Shown here: positions 8,668 through 18,214 of the stretch, one piece after another
How the letters are laid out: each line of letters opens with the position of its first letter
Position numbering within the stretch: the stretch's first letter is position 1
NCBI GenBank assembly: GCA_937902925.1
Contig: CALFNN010000020.1
Span: forward strand, 1-43,857
DNA from: an uncultured Opitutaceae bacterium
GTDB taxonomy: Bacteria; Verrucomicrobiota; Verrucomicrobiia; Opitutales; Opitutaceae
Direction: 5' to 3'
Length of the DNA: 43,857 nucleotides
Position numbers and translations under genes: made by a program
The notes under the pieces: model-generated
Databases searched by the model: none
Told to the model about the DNA's origin: nothing
What the model saw: only the letters and a program-made list of their open reading frames with translations

Positions 8668-11600
8668 GTGTCCTTCCCAATTCTCCAGTCAACCCATGTG
8701 CCGACAGCTTCGGATCTAGCTTCGGTGTTTTCGGCTTTGCTTGTTTCAAACCGGCGAGGCGCGAGATGGCTGACGCTGGCGCTGGCGTTGACGCTGGCGT
8801 CGCCGGCGAAGGCGCTCGATGGAACGCGGCGGGCGGACAGCTATTCGATCGAGGGCTGGTTCACGCGGGATGGATTGCCGTCCAACAAAATTCGCGGCGT
8901 CACGCAGACGCGGGACGGTTATATCTGGCTGGCGACGGCGCAAGGGGTGGCGCGATTCGACGGCAGCGGCTTCACGGTTTTTGCGGGACCGACCAATCCG
9001 GACGAGCACGGCGGCGGCTTTTGGGCGGTGGAGGAGGCGCCCGACGGGTCGCTCTGGTTCGGCGGCGACAACGGCGTGTTCCGGTGGCGCGATGGTTCCT
9101 TCGAGCACTTCACGACGGCGCAGGGCCTGGCGAACGACTACGTGCGGTCGCTTGCGCTGACACGCGACGGAGCGGTGGTCGCATGCACCCGCACCGGATA
9201 TTCGATTTTCCGTAACGGACGCTTCGTCACGCCGCCGGGCTCGTGGACCGAGGCCGAGGGCATCGTCCGCTCCTTTCTCGGGCGCCCGGACGGCAGCATC
9301 CTGACCGGCACCATGAACGGACTGTGGCGGCTCTCGGGTGAACGGCTGGAAAAACTCTCCGGCACGGCGGATTTGGCGGGCAATGCATTTTACGCCCTCT
9401 GCGAAACGCCCGACGGTTCGATCTGGATCGGCTACAGCGGCGGCGTGCGCCGGTTGCGGCCGGACGGCAGGCGGGAGGACTATGGCGCAGCGCAAGGGCT
9501 CGCCGACCCCCGCGTCCAGGCGATCTCGCGGGACCGTGACGGCAACCTTTGGATCGTCACTTACGGGAATGGCTTTTACCGGCTGACCGGCGGGCGCATC
9601 CAGCGCGTTACTTTTCCCGAGCAACCCGCCGGCCTCACCATCCAGCAAATCTTCGAGGACCGCGAGGGCGCGCTCTGGGTGGCGGCGTCGACCGGACTGT
9701 TTCGCATCCGCGACAACATGAGCAGCACGATCGGCCAGGCCGAGGGGCTCGCCCAGACCTCCGTCTATTCCGTGCTCGAGGCACGTGACGGCGTCTGGTG
9801 GATCGGGCTGTGGGGCGGGGGAGTCTGGCGTTACGATCAGACCGAGGCAGCCCGCCTGCCCGTGCCCGCTGCACTCGGACTCGACCAGGTGCTGGCGCTG
9901 GCGGAGGAGCCGGCCGGCACGTTCTGGATTGGGGCGAACACGGGCCTGTATCGTTACCAGGACGGCGCGACGACGAATCTTTACGACCGCAAGCAGGCGA
10001 CCGCGTGGCAGGCGCGACTGCCTCTGCGAGCGGACGCGACGGTGCCCGGCATCGCCTATCCGCATGTGAACTCCATCGCCGCCGACGGCGCGGGCGGACT
10101 GTGGGTCGGCACCGACGGCGCCCTTTTTCATGGGCGCGAGGGTGCGTTCCACGCGTTCACGATGGCCGACGGCCTGCCGGGCGATTTCATCAAGTCGGTG
10201 CTCCGCGCCCGCAATGGAGATGTCTGGATCACGGCGCCGCCCGGCGGCGTGGCGTGTCTCCGGGACGGCCGGTGGACAAAGTATCTTTGTGGTGAAACCA
10301 TCTCGCCGGTCGTCCCGCGCGCGGTGTATGAAGACACGGCGGGAGCCATTTGGGTGACCACCGAGGGCGGCGGGCTGAACCGGTTTCAAGACGGCCGTTG
10401 GCGGACCTTCACGGCGCGCGACGGCCTGGCGGACGATTTCATTTCCGCCATGGCGGAGGACAATCTGGGGAACTTCTGGATCGCTTTTCCGCGGGGTGTC
10501 ATGCGCGTGCCGAGAGCGCAATTTGCCGAGCTGGACGCCGGCCGCCGGCCCACGCTCCAGCCGCGGGTCTTCGACAAGTCCGATGGTCTGCCGGAGGCCG
10601 AGACCAATCAGAAGGGCTCGCCCAACACGTGGCTGACCCGCGACGGCCGGCTGCTGCTGGCGACCGACGGCGGCGTCGCCGTCATCGAAGTGGACCACCT
10701 GAAAACCAATCCGCTCGCGCCCCCGATGCATCTCGAGCGCATCGTCGTCAACGGCACGGATGCGGATCTTGCGCATCGCGTCTCCGTGCCGCCGGGAGGC
10801 AACTACGTCCGGATCCACTACACCGCACTCAGCCTGCTCGCGCCGGAAAAAGTCCGTTTCAAGATCCGCCTGGCGCCGCTCGACCGCGACTGGGTCGACA
10901 ACGGCGGCCGGCGCGAGGTGCGCTACGACAAGCTGCCGCCGGGCGACTACACGTTCCAGGCGGTCGCCTGCAACAACGACGGCATCTGGAACAACCAGGG
11001 TGTCTCGCTGGCGTTCACCGTCCGGCCGTTTTTCTACCAGACAGGCTGGTTCACGGGCCTGGTGCTTGCCGCCGTCGGCGGGCTGACGTTGGGCACCTAT
11101 CGGACGCAGGTCCGGCGGGCGCGACGGCAGATGACCAAGCTCGAAACGCTCGTGGACAAACGGACCCAGGAGCTGCGCACCGCCAAGGATGCGGCGGAAG
11201 CGGCGGTCACCGCGAAGAACGAGTTTATCGACGCGCTCGGCCGCGCCGAGCGGGACCGCGAACACCTGCACCGCGAGTTGCTGGCCGCCTCCCGCCAGGC
11301 CGGCATGGCCGAGGTGGCGACCGGTGTGCTCCACAACGTCGGCAACGTGCTCAACAGCGTCAATGTCTCGGCGACCCTGGTGGCCGACCAGGTGCGGCGC
11401 TCGAAAGGCATGAAACTCGGCAAGGTCGTGGAACTGATGCAGCAACACGAGAAGGATCTGGGCCACTTTCTTACCAACGATGCGAGGGGGCGCGTGATCC
11501 CCTCCTATCTGGGCGGACTCGCGGACCAGTTGGTGGCCGAGCAGGTCACCGCCGTCGCGGAGGTGGAAAACCTGCGGAGGAACATCGATCACATCAAGGA

Positions 11601-12129
11601 GATCGTGGCGATGCAGCAGAGCTACGCGCGAACCTCCGGAGTTTCCGGGACGATTGCCGCGGTCGACTTGATGGAGGATGCCCTGCGGATGAATGCCGGC
11701 TCGCTGGCCCGGCACGGGATCGAGATTGGCCGCGAGTATCGCGACCGCCCGGTGGTGACCCTCGACAAGCACAAGGTGCTCCAGATCCTCATCAATCTCG
11801 TCGGCAACGCGAAATACGCGTGCGACGAATCCGGCCGGCGCGACAAGGCGATCACGGTGCGGATCACGGCGGACGAGCGCTGCGTCCGGATGGAGGTGAA
11901 AGACAACGGCGTGGGGATTCCCCGGGAAAACCTGACCCGGATCTTTGCGCACGGCTTCACCACGCGCAAACACGGCCACGGCTTCGGCCTGCACAGTGGA
12001 GCCCTCGCGGCGCGCGAGCTGGGCGGGACCCTGACGCCCTACAGCGACGGCCCCGGCTGCGGCGCCCGCTTCGTCCTCGAATTGCCCTACAAGCCCGACC
12101 CCGAAATCCATGAACCCCACGACCCCTGA
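8668..12129 (+). CDS. Sensor histidine kinase with periplasmic two-component-regulator beta-propeller
   Basis: This 1153-residue protein resembles the sensor half of hybrid two-component systems. After a signal sequence (hydrophobic LTLALALTLASPA), residues ~60-680 hold about ten propeller blades of the Reg_prop type (DGYIWLATAQGVARF, DGSLWFGGDNGVFRW, EGALWVAASTGLFRI, GNFWIAFPRGVMRV), then a Y_Y_Y domain (RIHYTALSLL, LPPGDYTFQAVACNNDG, ~residues 710-785), a membrane helix (~797-815), a coiled coil and the kinase core. The H-box is GVLHNVGNVLNSV with His889, followed by NLVGNAKYAC, DNGVGI and HGHGFGLH. It lacks the receiver and AraC-type DNA-binding domains common in HTCS proteins. The likely start is GTG 8668; a later start near the hydrophobic core is possible. 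It overlaps the next kinase gene by 20 bases, so the two are probably co-translated. Confidence 0.9.
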   Translation: MSFPILQSTHVPTASDLASVFSALLVSNRRGARWLTLALALTLASPAKALDGTRRADSYSIEGWFTRDGLPSNKIRGVTQTRDGYIWLATAQGVARFDGSGFTVFAGPTNPDEHGGGFWAVEEAPDGSLWFGGDNGVFRWRDGSFEHFTTAQGLANDYVRSLALTRDGAVVACTRTGYSIFRNGRFVTPPGSWTEAEGIVRSFLGRPDGSILTGTMNGLWRLSGERLEKLSGTADLAGNAFYALCETPDGSIWIGYSGGVRRLRPDGRREDYGAAQGLADPRVQAISRDRDGNLWIVTYGNGFYRLTGGRIQRVTFPEQPAGLTIQQIFEDREGALWVAASTGLFRIRDNMSSTIGQAEGLAQTSVYSVLEARDGVWWIGLWGGGVWRYDQTEAARLPVPAALGLDQVLALAEEPAGTFWIGANTGLYRYQDGATTNLYDRKQATAWQARLPLRADATVPGIAYPHVNSIAADGAGGLWVGTDGALFHGREGAFHAFTMADGLPGDFIKSVLRARNGDVWITAPPGGVACLRDGRWTKYLCGETISPVVPRAVYEDTAGAIWVTTEGGGLNRFQDGRWRTFTARDGLADDFISAMAEDNLGNFWIAFPRGVMRVPRAQFAELDAGRRPTLQPRVFDKSDGLPEAETNQKGSPNTWLTRDGRLLLATDGGVAVIEVDHLKTNPLAPPMHLERIVVNGTDADLAHRVSVPPGGNYVRIHYTALSLLAPEKVRFKIRLAPLDRDWVDNGGRREVRYDKLPPGDYTFQAVACNNDGIWNNQGVSLAFTVRPFFYQTGWFTGLVLAAVGGLTLGTYRTQVRRARRQMTKLETLVDKRTQELRTAKDAAEAAVTAKNEFIDALGRAERDREHLHRELLAASRQAGMAEVATGVLHNVGNVLNSVNVSATLVADQVRRSKGMKLGKVVELMQQHEKDLGHFLTNDARGRVIPSYLGGLADQLVAEQVTAVAEVENLRRNIDHIKEIVAMQQSYARTSGVSGTIAAVDLMEDALRMNAGSLARHGIEIGREYRDRPVVTLDKHKVLQILINLVGNAKYACDESGRRDKAITVRITADERCVRMEVKDNGVGIPRENLTRIFAHGFTTRKHGHGFGLHSGALAARELGGTLTPYSDGPGCGARFVLELPYKPDPEIHEPHDP

Positions 12130-14269
12130 GATTTCCCGCCGCGTCCTCGTCGTCGACGACAACAAGTCGATTCACGACGATTTCCGGAAGATCCTGCTCG
12201 GTCCGGGCGCGACGCGCCCGGACGATCGCCTGGAGTCCGCCCTGTTCGGTGCGCCCGTGCGGCGGTGCACTCCGGCGGAATTCGCCGTGGATTTCGCCTT
12301 TCAGGGCCAGGAAGCCTGCGAGTTGGTGCGCCAGGCGCGGCAGGAGGGCCGGCCGTTCGCGATGGCATTCGTCGACGTGCGCATGCCGCCGGGCTGGGAT
12401 GGCATCGAGACCACCGCCAAAATGTGGGAGCTGGAGCCGGACCTGCAGGTCGTCATCTGCACGGCCTTTTCGGATTACTCGTGGGACGAAATCGTCGGCC
12501 GGCTCGGCAATCCCGACCGGCTGCTGATTTTGAAAAAGCCGTTCGACAACGTCGAGGCCCTGCAACTGGCCACGGCGCTGACGGAAAAGTGGCGGCTGAC
12601 GCAGGAGGCCCGGACGCGGGTCGACGACCTCGAGACCATGGTGCAGGTGCGCGCGCGGGAGTTGGAGGAAACGCTGGCCCAGCTCCGGAGCAGCCTCGCG
12701 GAGCGCGAGCGGACCGGCGCGGCATTGCGGGCCTCGGAGGAAAAATTCTCGAAAGCCTTCCGGATGCATCCCGACGCCATCAGCATCAGCCGCCTGCGCG
12801 ACGGCTGCTACCTCGAGATCAACCCGAGTTTTACGGCCATCACCGGTTACACCGTGGACGACACTGTCGGCGAAGCGGCGCTCGGCGCGGCGGCGCCGTG
12901 GGTCAACGAGGAGGAGCGCGGGCGGTTCCTGACCGCGTTGCGGCGTGACGGCGAAATCACCGGCAGGGAGACGCCGTTGCGCCACAAGAGCGGCGCCCTG
13001 CTGCGCGGCGTCACGTCGGCGCGAATCATCGAGATCGATGGCGAACCGTGCGTGCTCGCCATCACCCGCGACCTCACCGCGCACAGGCAACTCGAGGACC
13101 AGCTCGCGCAGGCGCAAAAAATGGAGGCGGTCGGCCAGCTGGCCGGCGGCGTGGCGCACGACTACAACAACATCCTCACCGCGACGCTCGTGCACCTCGG
13201 GCTGCTGCTGGAGCAGCCGCAGCTTTCGCCCGAAACGCGTTTCGCGTTGAAGGAACTGGAGAAGATGGCCAACCGCGCGGCGAGCCTCACGCGGCAGCTC
13301 CTGACGTTCAGCCGCCAGCAGGTCGTCCAGATCCGGACGGTCGATTTGAACGAAGTGCTCGGAAACCTGTTTGTCATGCTGCGGCGCCTGCTGGGCGAAA
13401 ACATCCAGCTCGACTACCAGCGCCCCGCAGGCCCGCTGTGCCTCGAGGCCGATGCCGGGATGCTCGAGCAAGTGGTGACGAACTTGTGCGTCAACGCCCG
13501 TGACGCGATGCTGCCCCGCGGCGGCCGGTTGTCGGTCGAGGCGGACGTGGTCACGGTGGACGAGCGGGCGGTCCAGCTGAACCCCGAGGCGCGGCCCGGC
13601 CGGTTCGTCCGGCTGGCCGTGACGGACACGGGCTGCGGCATGGACGAGGCCACGCGGCAGCACATCTTCGAGCCGTTCTTCACCACCAAGGAAGTGGGCA
13701 AGGGAACCGGACTGGGTCTGGCCACCGTCTACGGCATCACCAAGCAGCACGACGGCTGGGTCGAAGTGCAGAGCGCGCCGGGGCAGGGCGCGACGTTTCG
13801 AGTTTTCTTTCCCGCCAGGGCCGAGGGCGCACCCGTCGAGACCGCCCGGATCGCGGTGCCGGCGGCCCACGGCAAGGAAACGATCCTGGTCGTCGAAGAC
13901 GAGCCGGGTGTCCGGCTCACGGTCTCGCTGACATTGAAGAAATGCGGCTACCGGGTGTTCGAGGCATGCGATGGCGCCGAGGCCATCCACGAGTGGGGCG
14001 ATCGCGCCGGCGAGATCGATCTCGTCTTCACCGACATGGTGATGCCGAACGGCGTGACCGGCATGGACCTGGCCGAGCATTTCCGGCAGGCGAACCCAAA
14101 ACTAAAAGTCGTCGTCACCAGCGGCTACAGCGTGGAACTCAGCAAGTCGGGCGCGCCGTTTGGGGCCGGCATCAGTTATCTGGCGAAGCCATTCGAGGTC
14201 GGCGTGCTCACCAAGGTCGTCCGCCGGAGTCTCGACGGGGAAGTGAGCGGCAGCGCCGCGGGACCGTGA
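12110..14269 (+). CDS. Hybrid histidine kinase/response regulator (REC-PAS-HisKA-HATPase-REC)
   Basis: A 719-residue soluble signalling protein with no membrane segment. The N-terminal receiver ([14 protein letters not shown], acceptor Asp89 in FVDVRMP, KKPFDN) has an insertion of about 25 residues before the acceptor. A coiled coil leads into a PAS domain (~205-330, [18 protein letters not shown]), then HisKA with [10 protein letters not shown] (His350), a HATPase with [17 protein letters not shown] and [13 protein letters not shown], and a C-terminal receiver with VVEDE, Asp642 in VFTDMVMP and YLAKPF. It starts inside the preceding kinase gene (20-base overlap), so the propeller kinase probably phosphorylates its first receiver. 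No output DNA-binding domain is present, so a further phosphotransfer protein or regulator elsewhere is expected. It converges on the beta-propeller gene with only 10 bases between stops. Confidence 0.92.
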   Translation: MNPTTPEISRRVLVVDDNKSIHDDFRKILLGPGATRPDDRLESALFGAPVRRCTPAEFAVDFAFQGQEACELVRQARQEGRPFAMAFVDVRMPPGWDGIETTAKMWELEPDLQVVICTAFSDYSWDEIVGRLGNPDRLLILKKPFDNVEALQLATALTEKWRLTQEARTRVDDLETMVQVRARELEETLAQLRSSLAERERTGAALRASEEKFSKAFRMHPDAISISRLRDGCYLEINPSFTAITGYTVDDTVGEAALGAAAPWVNEEERGRFLTALRRDGEITGRETPLRHKSGALLRGVTSARIIEIDGEPCVLAITRDLTAHRQLEDQLAQAQKMEAVGQLAGGVAHDYNNILTATLVHLGLLLEQPQLSPETRFALKELEKMANRAASLTRQLLTFSRQQVVQIRTVDLNEVLGNLFVMLRRLLGENIQLDYQRPAGPLCLEADAGMLEQVVTNLCVNARDAMLPRGGRLSVEADVVTVDERAVQLNPEARPGRFVRLAVTDTGCGMDEATRQHIFEPFFTTKEVGKGTGLGLATVYGITKQHDGWVEVQSAPGQGATFRVFFPARAEGAPVETARIAVPAAHGKETILVVEDEPGVRLTVSLTLKKCGYRVFEACDGAEAIHEWGDRAGEIDLVFTDMVMPNGVTGMDLAEHFRQANPKLKVVVTSGYSVELSKSGAPFGAGISYLAKPFEVGVLTKVVRRSLDGEVSGSAAGP

Positions 14270-14279
14270 GGGCGGCGAT

Positions 14280-15353
14280 CTAGCGCTGCGTGCCGCCCGG
14301 AGTTTCGGGAAGGCCGGGTTGGTCGAGGAACTGGGCCGTCGTCGCCGGGCCGAGGTTTTTCCAATCCTGCAGCGCCCAGACGACCCGCTTGTCGGTCGTG
14401 ACCTCCACACATTGGAGAAGACCGGGCTTGTCCTCACGCTTCGCGCCGCCGGTCGAGCTGAAGATCACGGTGTTGCCGTTGGCGAGCCGCTCGGCGGTCT
14501 GGATATTGCGGAACGTAATGTCGGGCGGAAGATCGGCGGCGGTGAACTCCCAGGCGGTCTTGCCCTGCGGAGTCACCTCGCGGACGAGCCGGTCGTGCTC
14601 GTCGGTGATCAGCGTGTTGCCGTTGTGCAGCCGCGACGCGGCCCACGGCGTGGGAATCTCGTAGCGCCACACTTCCATCATGTCGCGGTTATACTCGACG
14701 ACCTGGTTCAGCTTGAGGAACGGCAGGAGGAATGTGCCGGCCGCGGTCATCCGGATGCGGCGGAATTGCGGATGAACCGTCTTCTGGTTCGTGAAACTGG
14801 CGGCGGGCAGCGGGTGCTCGACTTCAATCGCGCCGGTCGCCTTGTCGACGATCCGCAGTTTCGGCGGCAGGCCGTTCAGCACGTAGAGCACCTTGTCGAG
14901 GCCGACCGGCTGGCACGAATGAATCTCGGTGCCCGCGGGCGCGTCGTAGTGCCAGACGACTTTTTTCTGCGGCGTGATTTCCTCGACGAACGCCATCCGC
15001 GAGTAGAGCAGGTGGCCGTTGCTGAGCAGCCAGACGTCGTCGATCTCGCCACCCTTGCCGGTTTGGTAGGACCAGACGACGTTCCCGCCGTTGACGAGGA
15101 GGAGCGTATTGTAGCCCTCGCCCGCGTAGAGCATCGGGTGCTGCGCGAGCCCGCGGCCCGGTCGCGCGGGAAGCGTGGCCGGCGCGTCCCAGTTGCGCTC
15201 GACCGCCACCTCCGCCGGGCCCAGTGCCGGAATGTCGGGCGCCGTGAAGAGATCAAGCACCTTGAGCATGGGCGCGGAGTCCGGGCTGGCGGCAGAGGCG
15301 AAGCGTGCGCTGACAAGGAACGACAGCAGGGCGGGGAGGTGGGGGAGTTTCAT
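14280..15353 (-). CDS. Secreted beta-propeller (PQQ-like) protein
   Basis: The protein has 357 residues. ATG 15353 is chosen because it opens a signal peptide (MKLPHLPALLSFLVSARFAS, cleavage after ASA). The body is a series of propeller-type repeats alternating a W-x-Y strand with a D/N-G-x-L/T turn: NVVWSYQTGKGGEIDDVWLL, KKVVWHYDAPAGTEIHSCQP, MEVWRYEIPTPWAASRLHNG, KTAWEFTAADLPPDITFRNI and KRVVWALQDWKNLG. This resembles PQQ-like or arylsulfotransferase-like six-bladed propellers. I see no quinoprotein active-site motif and give no enzymatic role. It is last in a minus-strand group after the pectin methylesterase and rhomboid genes, with 125 bases between it and the rhomboid gene, so it may have its own promoter. 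Confidence 0.75.
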   Translation of the reverse strand: MKLPHLPALLSFLVSARFASAASPDSAPMLKVLDLFTAPDIPALGPAEVAVERNWDAPATLPARPGRGLAQHPMLYAGEGYNTLLLVNGGNVVWSYQTGKGGEIDDVWLLSNGHLLYSRMAFVEEITPQKKVVWHYDAPAGTEIHSCQPVGLDKVLYVLNGLPPKLRIVDKATGAIEVEHPLPAASFTNQKTVHPQFRRIRMTAAGTFLLPFLKLNQVVEYNRDMMEVWRYEIPTPWAASRLHNGNTLITDEHDRLVREVTPQGKTAWEFTAADLPPDITFRNIQTAERLANGNTVIFSSTGGAKREDKPGLLQCVEVTTDKRVVWALQDWKNLGPATTAQFLDQPGLPETPGGTQR

Positions 15354-15478
15354 GGGGCCGGGAACCGCTGGACGCGGACGCTGGCCGGCCGTTGGCGCGA
15401 GCGCAGCAACGTTTGCGCTACTATCGTTAATCAACCAATCCACGGTTGCGACCGGCCGTCGTCGCGAGCGGCGGCGGA

Positions 15479-16963
15479 TTATTTTACCGCGGCCAGCGTT
15501 TGCAGTTCCTGATTGATCGCCTGCTGCTCGTTTTGAAAACGCGCCAGCGCGTCGGACTCGCCGGCCTCGAGGCCGGCGGCGAGATGGCGGTAGCTGGTGA
15601 CCTTGAGGTCGATGATTTTCACGAGTGCGTCGCGCCGGCGTTCCGTTCGCCGGCCGGGGGCGAGGGGAAGGGCGGCGAGCTGTCGCCGCCAGCCGTCGTA
15701 AAACGGAATCGCTTCATCGGTAAGAACGCGGATGAGTTCGCGGCCCTTCGGATCCGTGCCCAGTTTTTCCGTGGCGGTCCGGAGGTGCTGGGCGACCCCG
15801 GTTTCCTTTGCCGCCGGCTCCGCGTTGACCTTCTGCCAGGCGATCTCGTCCGTCAGCCGATAGTCGAAGCGGGGCGCGAGGGCGACGCCCGCGGCGACGC
15901 TCGCGGCAACGGCAGCGAGGCCGAGCATCAGCCGGCGGGGTTGAAGCCGTGCGCGGACTTCGGCCTCGAGCGGGAGCGCGATCAGCCAGCCGAGCACGAT
16001 CCCGCCCGCGAAGCCACCGATGTGCGCCGACATATCGATGCCGGGAACGATCACGCCGAAGAGCAGGTTGTAGCCGGCGAACGACAGCGTGCTTTTCATC
16101 ATCGGTTGATAAACCACCTTCGGCAGCCCGTGCTTTTCGCGGAGCATGTAGCCAAGGAGCGCGCCGAACACCCCGAAGATCGCCCCGGAGGCGCCGGCGC
16201 TCCAGACGCGGTCGCCGTTCCAGATCAGCGTGGTCAGGCTGCCGGCGATGCCGCTGCCGAAATACGCGAGCGTATAGAGCGGACGGCCGAAGAGTCGTTC
16301 GACCAGGTGGCCGGCTTGGAAGAGCGCCCACATGTTCAGGGCGAGGTGCAGGAGGCCGTAATGCAGGAACATCGATGTCACGAGCCGCCACCACTCGCCG
16401 TCGGTGGTCACGCCGCCGTTGTTGGCGCCGTAACGGATGTAAGGCTCCATGCCCGCCACCTCGATCCACCCGGCGCCGAGGAACCCCATGACCACGAAGA
16501 CCGCGACGTTGGCGGCGATGAGGAGATTCGTCACGGAGGTCCACGGCCGCCCGGGTCCGGAGAGCTGGCGCAATTTCTCCGCGAAGTCCCGCCCGGCGAA
16601 GAAGTCGGCATCCCGCGCGGCCGGCAATTGCGCCACGACGGCGGCGGCGTCCTCCGGCGACGAGCAGAAGAACACGAAGGGCTTGTTCTGCGACGCGGAG
16701 CGGCCGGCCGCGCTCAGGAACTGCACCTGCCGCCCGTGCTGGACGACGTTGCGGATTTGATCGGCGCGGAGCTCGAGCGTGATTTCGCGATAGGGGATGA
16801 AGTTGCCGCGCTCGACGCCGGAGAAGGCGAAGACGGACCGGTCCGCCCGCACGACGAGCGTGCCCTTCCCGCGCAGGTCGAGGTTGTAGCGGTTGCCCGC
16901 CATCTGCTGGTATTCGATCGGATGGATCAGATCCGCCGCGGGAGCGGGTGCGTCATCGGCCAT
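15479..16963 (-). CDS. Rhomboid family intramembrane serine protease
   Basis: This 494-residue inner-membrane protease should cleave transmembrane segments of substrate proteins. The rhomboid core has the WWRLVTSMFLHYGLLHLALN loop-1/TM2 region, the catalytic serine in GASGAIFG (Ser259) and the partner histidine in SAHIGGFAGG (His314). Around it are about 150 N-terminal residues, predicted cytosolic, which resemble a small PH-like or YcxB-like beta domain (GKGTLVVRADRSVFAFSG), and a C-terminal tail of about 110 mostly helical residues rich in charged residues. Substrates cannot be read from the sequence. It begins 33 bases after the pectin methylesterase stop on the same strand, so cotranscription is likely, though a functional link is not obvious. 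Confidence 0.93.
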   Translation of the reverse strand: MADDAPAPAADLIHPIEYQQMAGNRYNLDLRGKGTLVVRADRSVFAFSGVERGNFIPYREITLELRADQIRNVVQHGRQVQFLSAAGRSASQNKPFVFFCSSPEDAAAVVAQLPAARDADFFAGRDFAEKLRQLSGPGRPWTSVTNLLIAANVAVFVVMGFLGAGWIEVAGMEPYIRYGANNGGVTTDGEWWRLVTSMFLHYGLLHLALNMWALFQAGHLVERLFGRPLYTLAYFGSGIAGSLTTLIWNGDRVWSAGASGAIFGVFGALLGYMLREKHGLPKVVYQPMMKSTLSFAGYNLLFGVIVPGIDMSAHIGGFAGGIVLGWLIALPLEAEVRARLQPRRLMLGLAAVAASVAAGVALAPRFDYRLTDEIAWQKVNAEPAAKETGVAQHLRTATEKLGTDPKGRELIRVLTDEAIPFYDGWRRQLAALPLAPGRRTERRRDALVKIIDLKVTSYRHLAAGLEAGESDALARFQNEQQAINQELQTLAAVK

Positions 16964-16996
16964 GGAAAAAGCGACGGAGCGCCCGCGATTGCCGGC

Positions 16997-18061
16997 TCAC
17001 CGTGCGGCGCCGACCGCGGTGGGGTTCCAGCGATCGGTGCCCGCGAGAATTTTTTCCGGCGTGTAGATCGCGGCCTGCTCGGCGGTGAGTTGCGGCGCCC
17101 AGGCGACGCGCTTGGAGACATCGAGCGGCTGGCCGGCCGCGTCGGTCGAGCCGAACTCGGAGTAGCGCGTGTTGTTTTCCGGATGATCGTTGTTGGGTCC
17201 CCACGGATGCCAGCCCAGCGGGTTCACGTGCGGACCCATCTGGCAGCGGATGTAGGCGACCGCGGCCTTGGAACCGGAGTTCCACTGCCACGGCCGGCCG
17301 AGGTAGACCGCGCCGTCGGCCACGCCGGGACCGGCGGTGAGTTTGCAATCGAGAAAGACATAGCCGTAGGGCGTGCGCGGGCTCGTGTTGGCGGCGGTGT
17401 AGTAGTTCAGTTTCGCGTCGGTGGCGTTGATCGTGCAGTGGTCGAAGACCGCGGTCGCGTTGCCGAAGATGAAGTCGGTGTCGCCCGTCACGTAGCAGTC
17501 CTGAAAATAAACGCGGCCGCCGCCGGCGGGATAGAGCGTGTCCTGAAACCCGAGAAAACGGCAGTGGCGGAAGACGAGCCGGTCGCCGTTGGTCTTGAGC
17601 GCGACGGCCTGGCCGACGTTGTCGCCGGCGGAGTTCTCGAACGTGAGGTTTTCCGCGGTGAAATCGTTCGCGTCGACCGTCGTGCTGGAGGAGCCGGTGG
17701 TGCCGACGTTGGGCGCGGCGCCGCGCGCGGCGTTGCTGTTGCCCGCGCCCTTGAAATCGGCGGTCCGGGGATCCGAGGCCTTGTAGTGATACGAGAGAAC
17801 GGTGTCGGCGGGCCGCGCCCCGAGGCCGACCAGCGTCACGTGGTCCCGGCCCTTCGTGATCGTGAGATATTCCACATATTTCCCCGGCTTGATGAGCAGT
17901 CGGACCGGTTCGGTGTTGCCGTCGGGCAGCGAGTCGATCGCCGGTTGCACCGTCTTGAAATCGCCGGAGCCATCGGCGGCGATGGTGAGGTCCTTTGCCG
18001 GCGCGCTGAGGGCGAAGGCGAGGAGGGCGGGGCTGAAGGCGAGGCGACGGAAGAAGTTCAT
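16997..18061 (-). CDS. Secreted pectin methylesterase (carbohydrate esterase family 8)
   Basis: The 354-residue enzyme removes methyl esters from homogalacturonan, making it accessible to pectate lyases. ATG 18061 gives a signal peptide (MNFFRRLAFSPALLAFALSA, cleavage near APA). The parallel beta-helix shows the family signatures in order: AADGSGDFKTVQPAIDSLP at the N-terminus, GQAVALK with the transition-state glutamine, GFQDTLY and GDTDFIFGNATAVF with the two catalytic aspartates, and YLGRPW with the binding arginine. All key residues are intact. It fits with the pectate lyase at 3899. The frame stays open far upstream of 18061, but that part is only the antisense of the ABC genes. It is divergent from the ABC transporter gene across about 150 bases. 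Confidence 0.95.
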   Translation of the reverse strand: MNFFRRLAFSPALLAFALSAPAKDLTIAADGSGDFKTVQPAIDSLPDGNTEPVRLLIKPGKYVEYLTITKGRDHVTLVGLGARPADTVLSYHYKASDPRTADFKGAGNSNAARGAAPNVGTTGSSSTTVDANDFTAENLTFENSAGDNVGQAVALKTNGDRLVFRHCRFLGFQDTLYPAGGGRVYFQDCYVTGDTDFIFGNATAVFDHCTINATDAKLNYYTAANTSPRTPYGYVFLDCKLTAGPGVADGAVYLGRPWQWNSGSKAAVAYIRCQMGPHVNPLGWHPWGPNNDHPENNTRYSEFGSTDAAGQPLDVSKRVAWAPQLTAEQAAIYTPEKILAGTDRWNPTAVGAAR

Positions 18062-18214
18062 GGCGGCTTGACGGCGGAGGAGGCGGGAAGAGGCGGCGGC
18101 AACCGTGTTAGTGCGCGAATTCGCGCAGCAGGCAAGAGCCGGTTCGACGTCGAATGGTGAAACGGCTTGTTCCGCCGGCGGCAGGCGCATAGTTGCACGT
18201 CTTCCCTCCCCGCC

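Noticed and set aside
8746-12165. A frame of over 1100 codons antisense to the propeller kinase
   Set aside because: No recognisable motif; the plus-strand frame has a full set of kinase and propeller motifs.
15446-18160. A long plus-strand frame across the rhomboid and pectin methylesterase genes
   Set aside because: It spans two clear minus-strand genes and has the composition of an antisense shadow.
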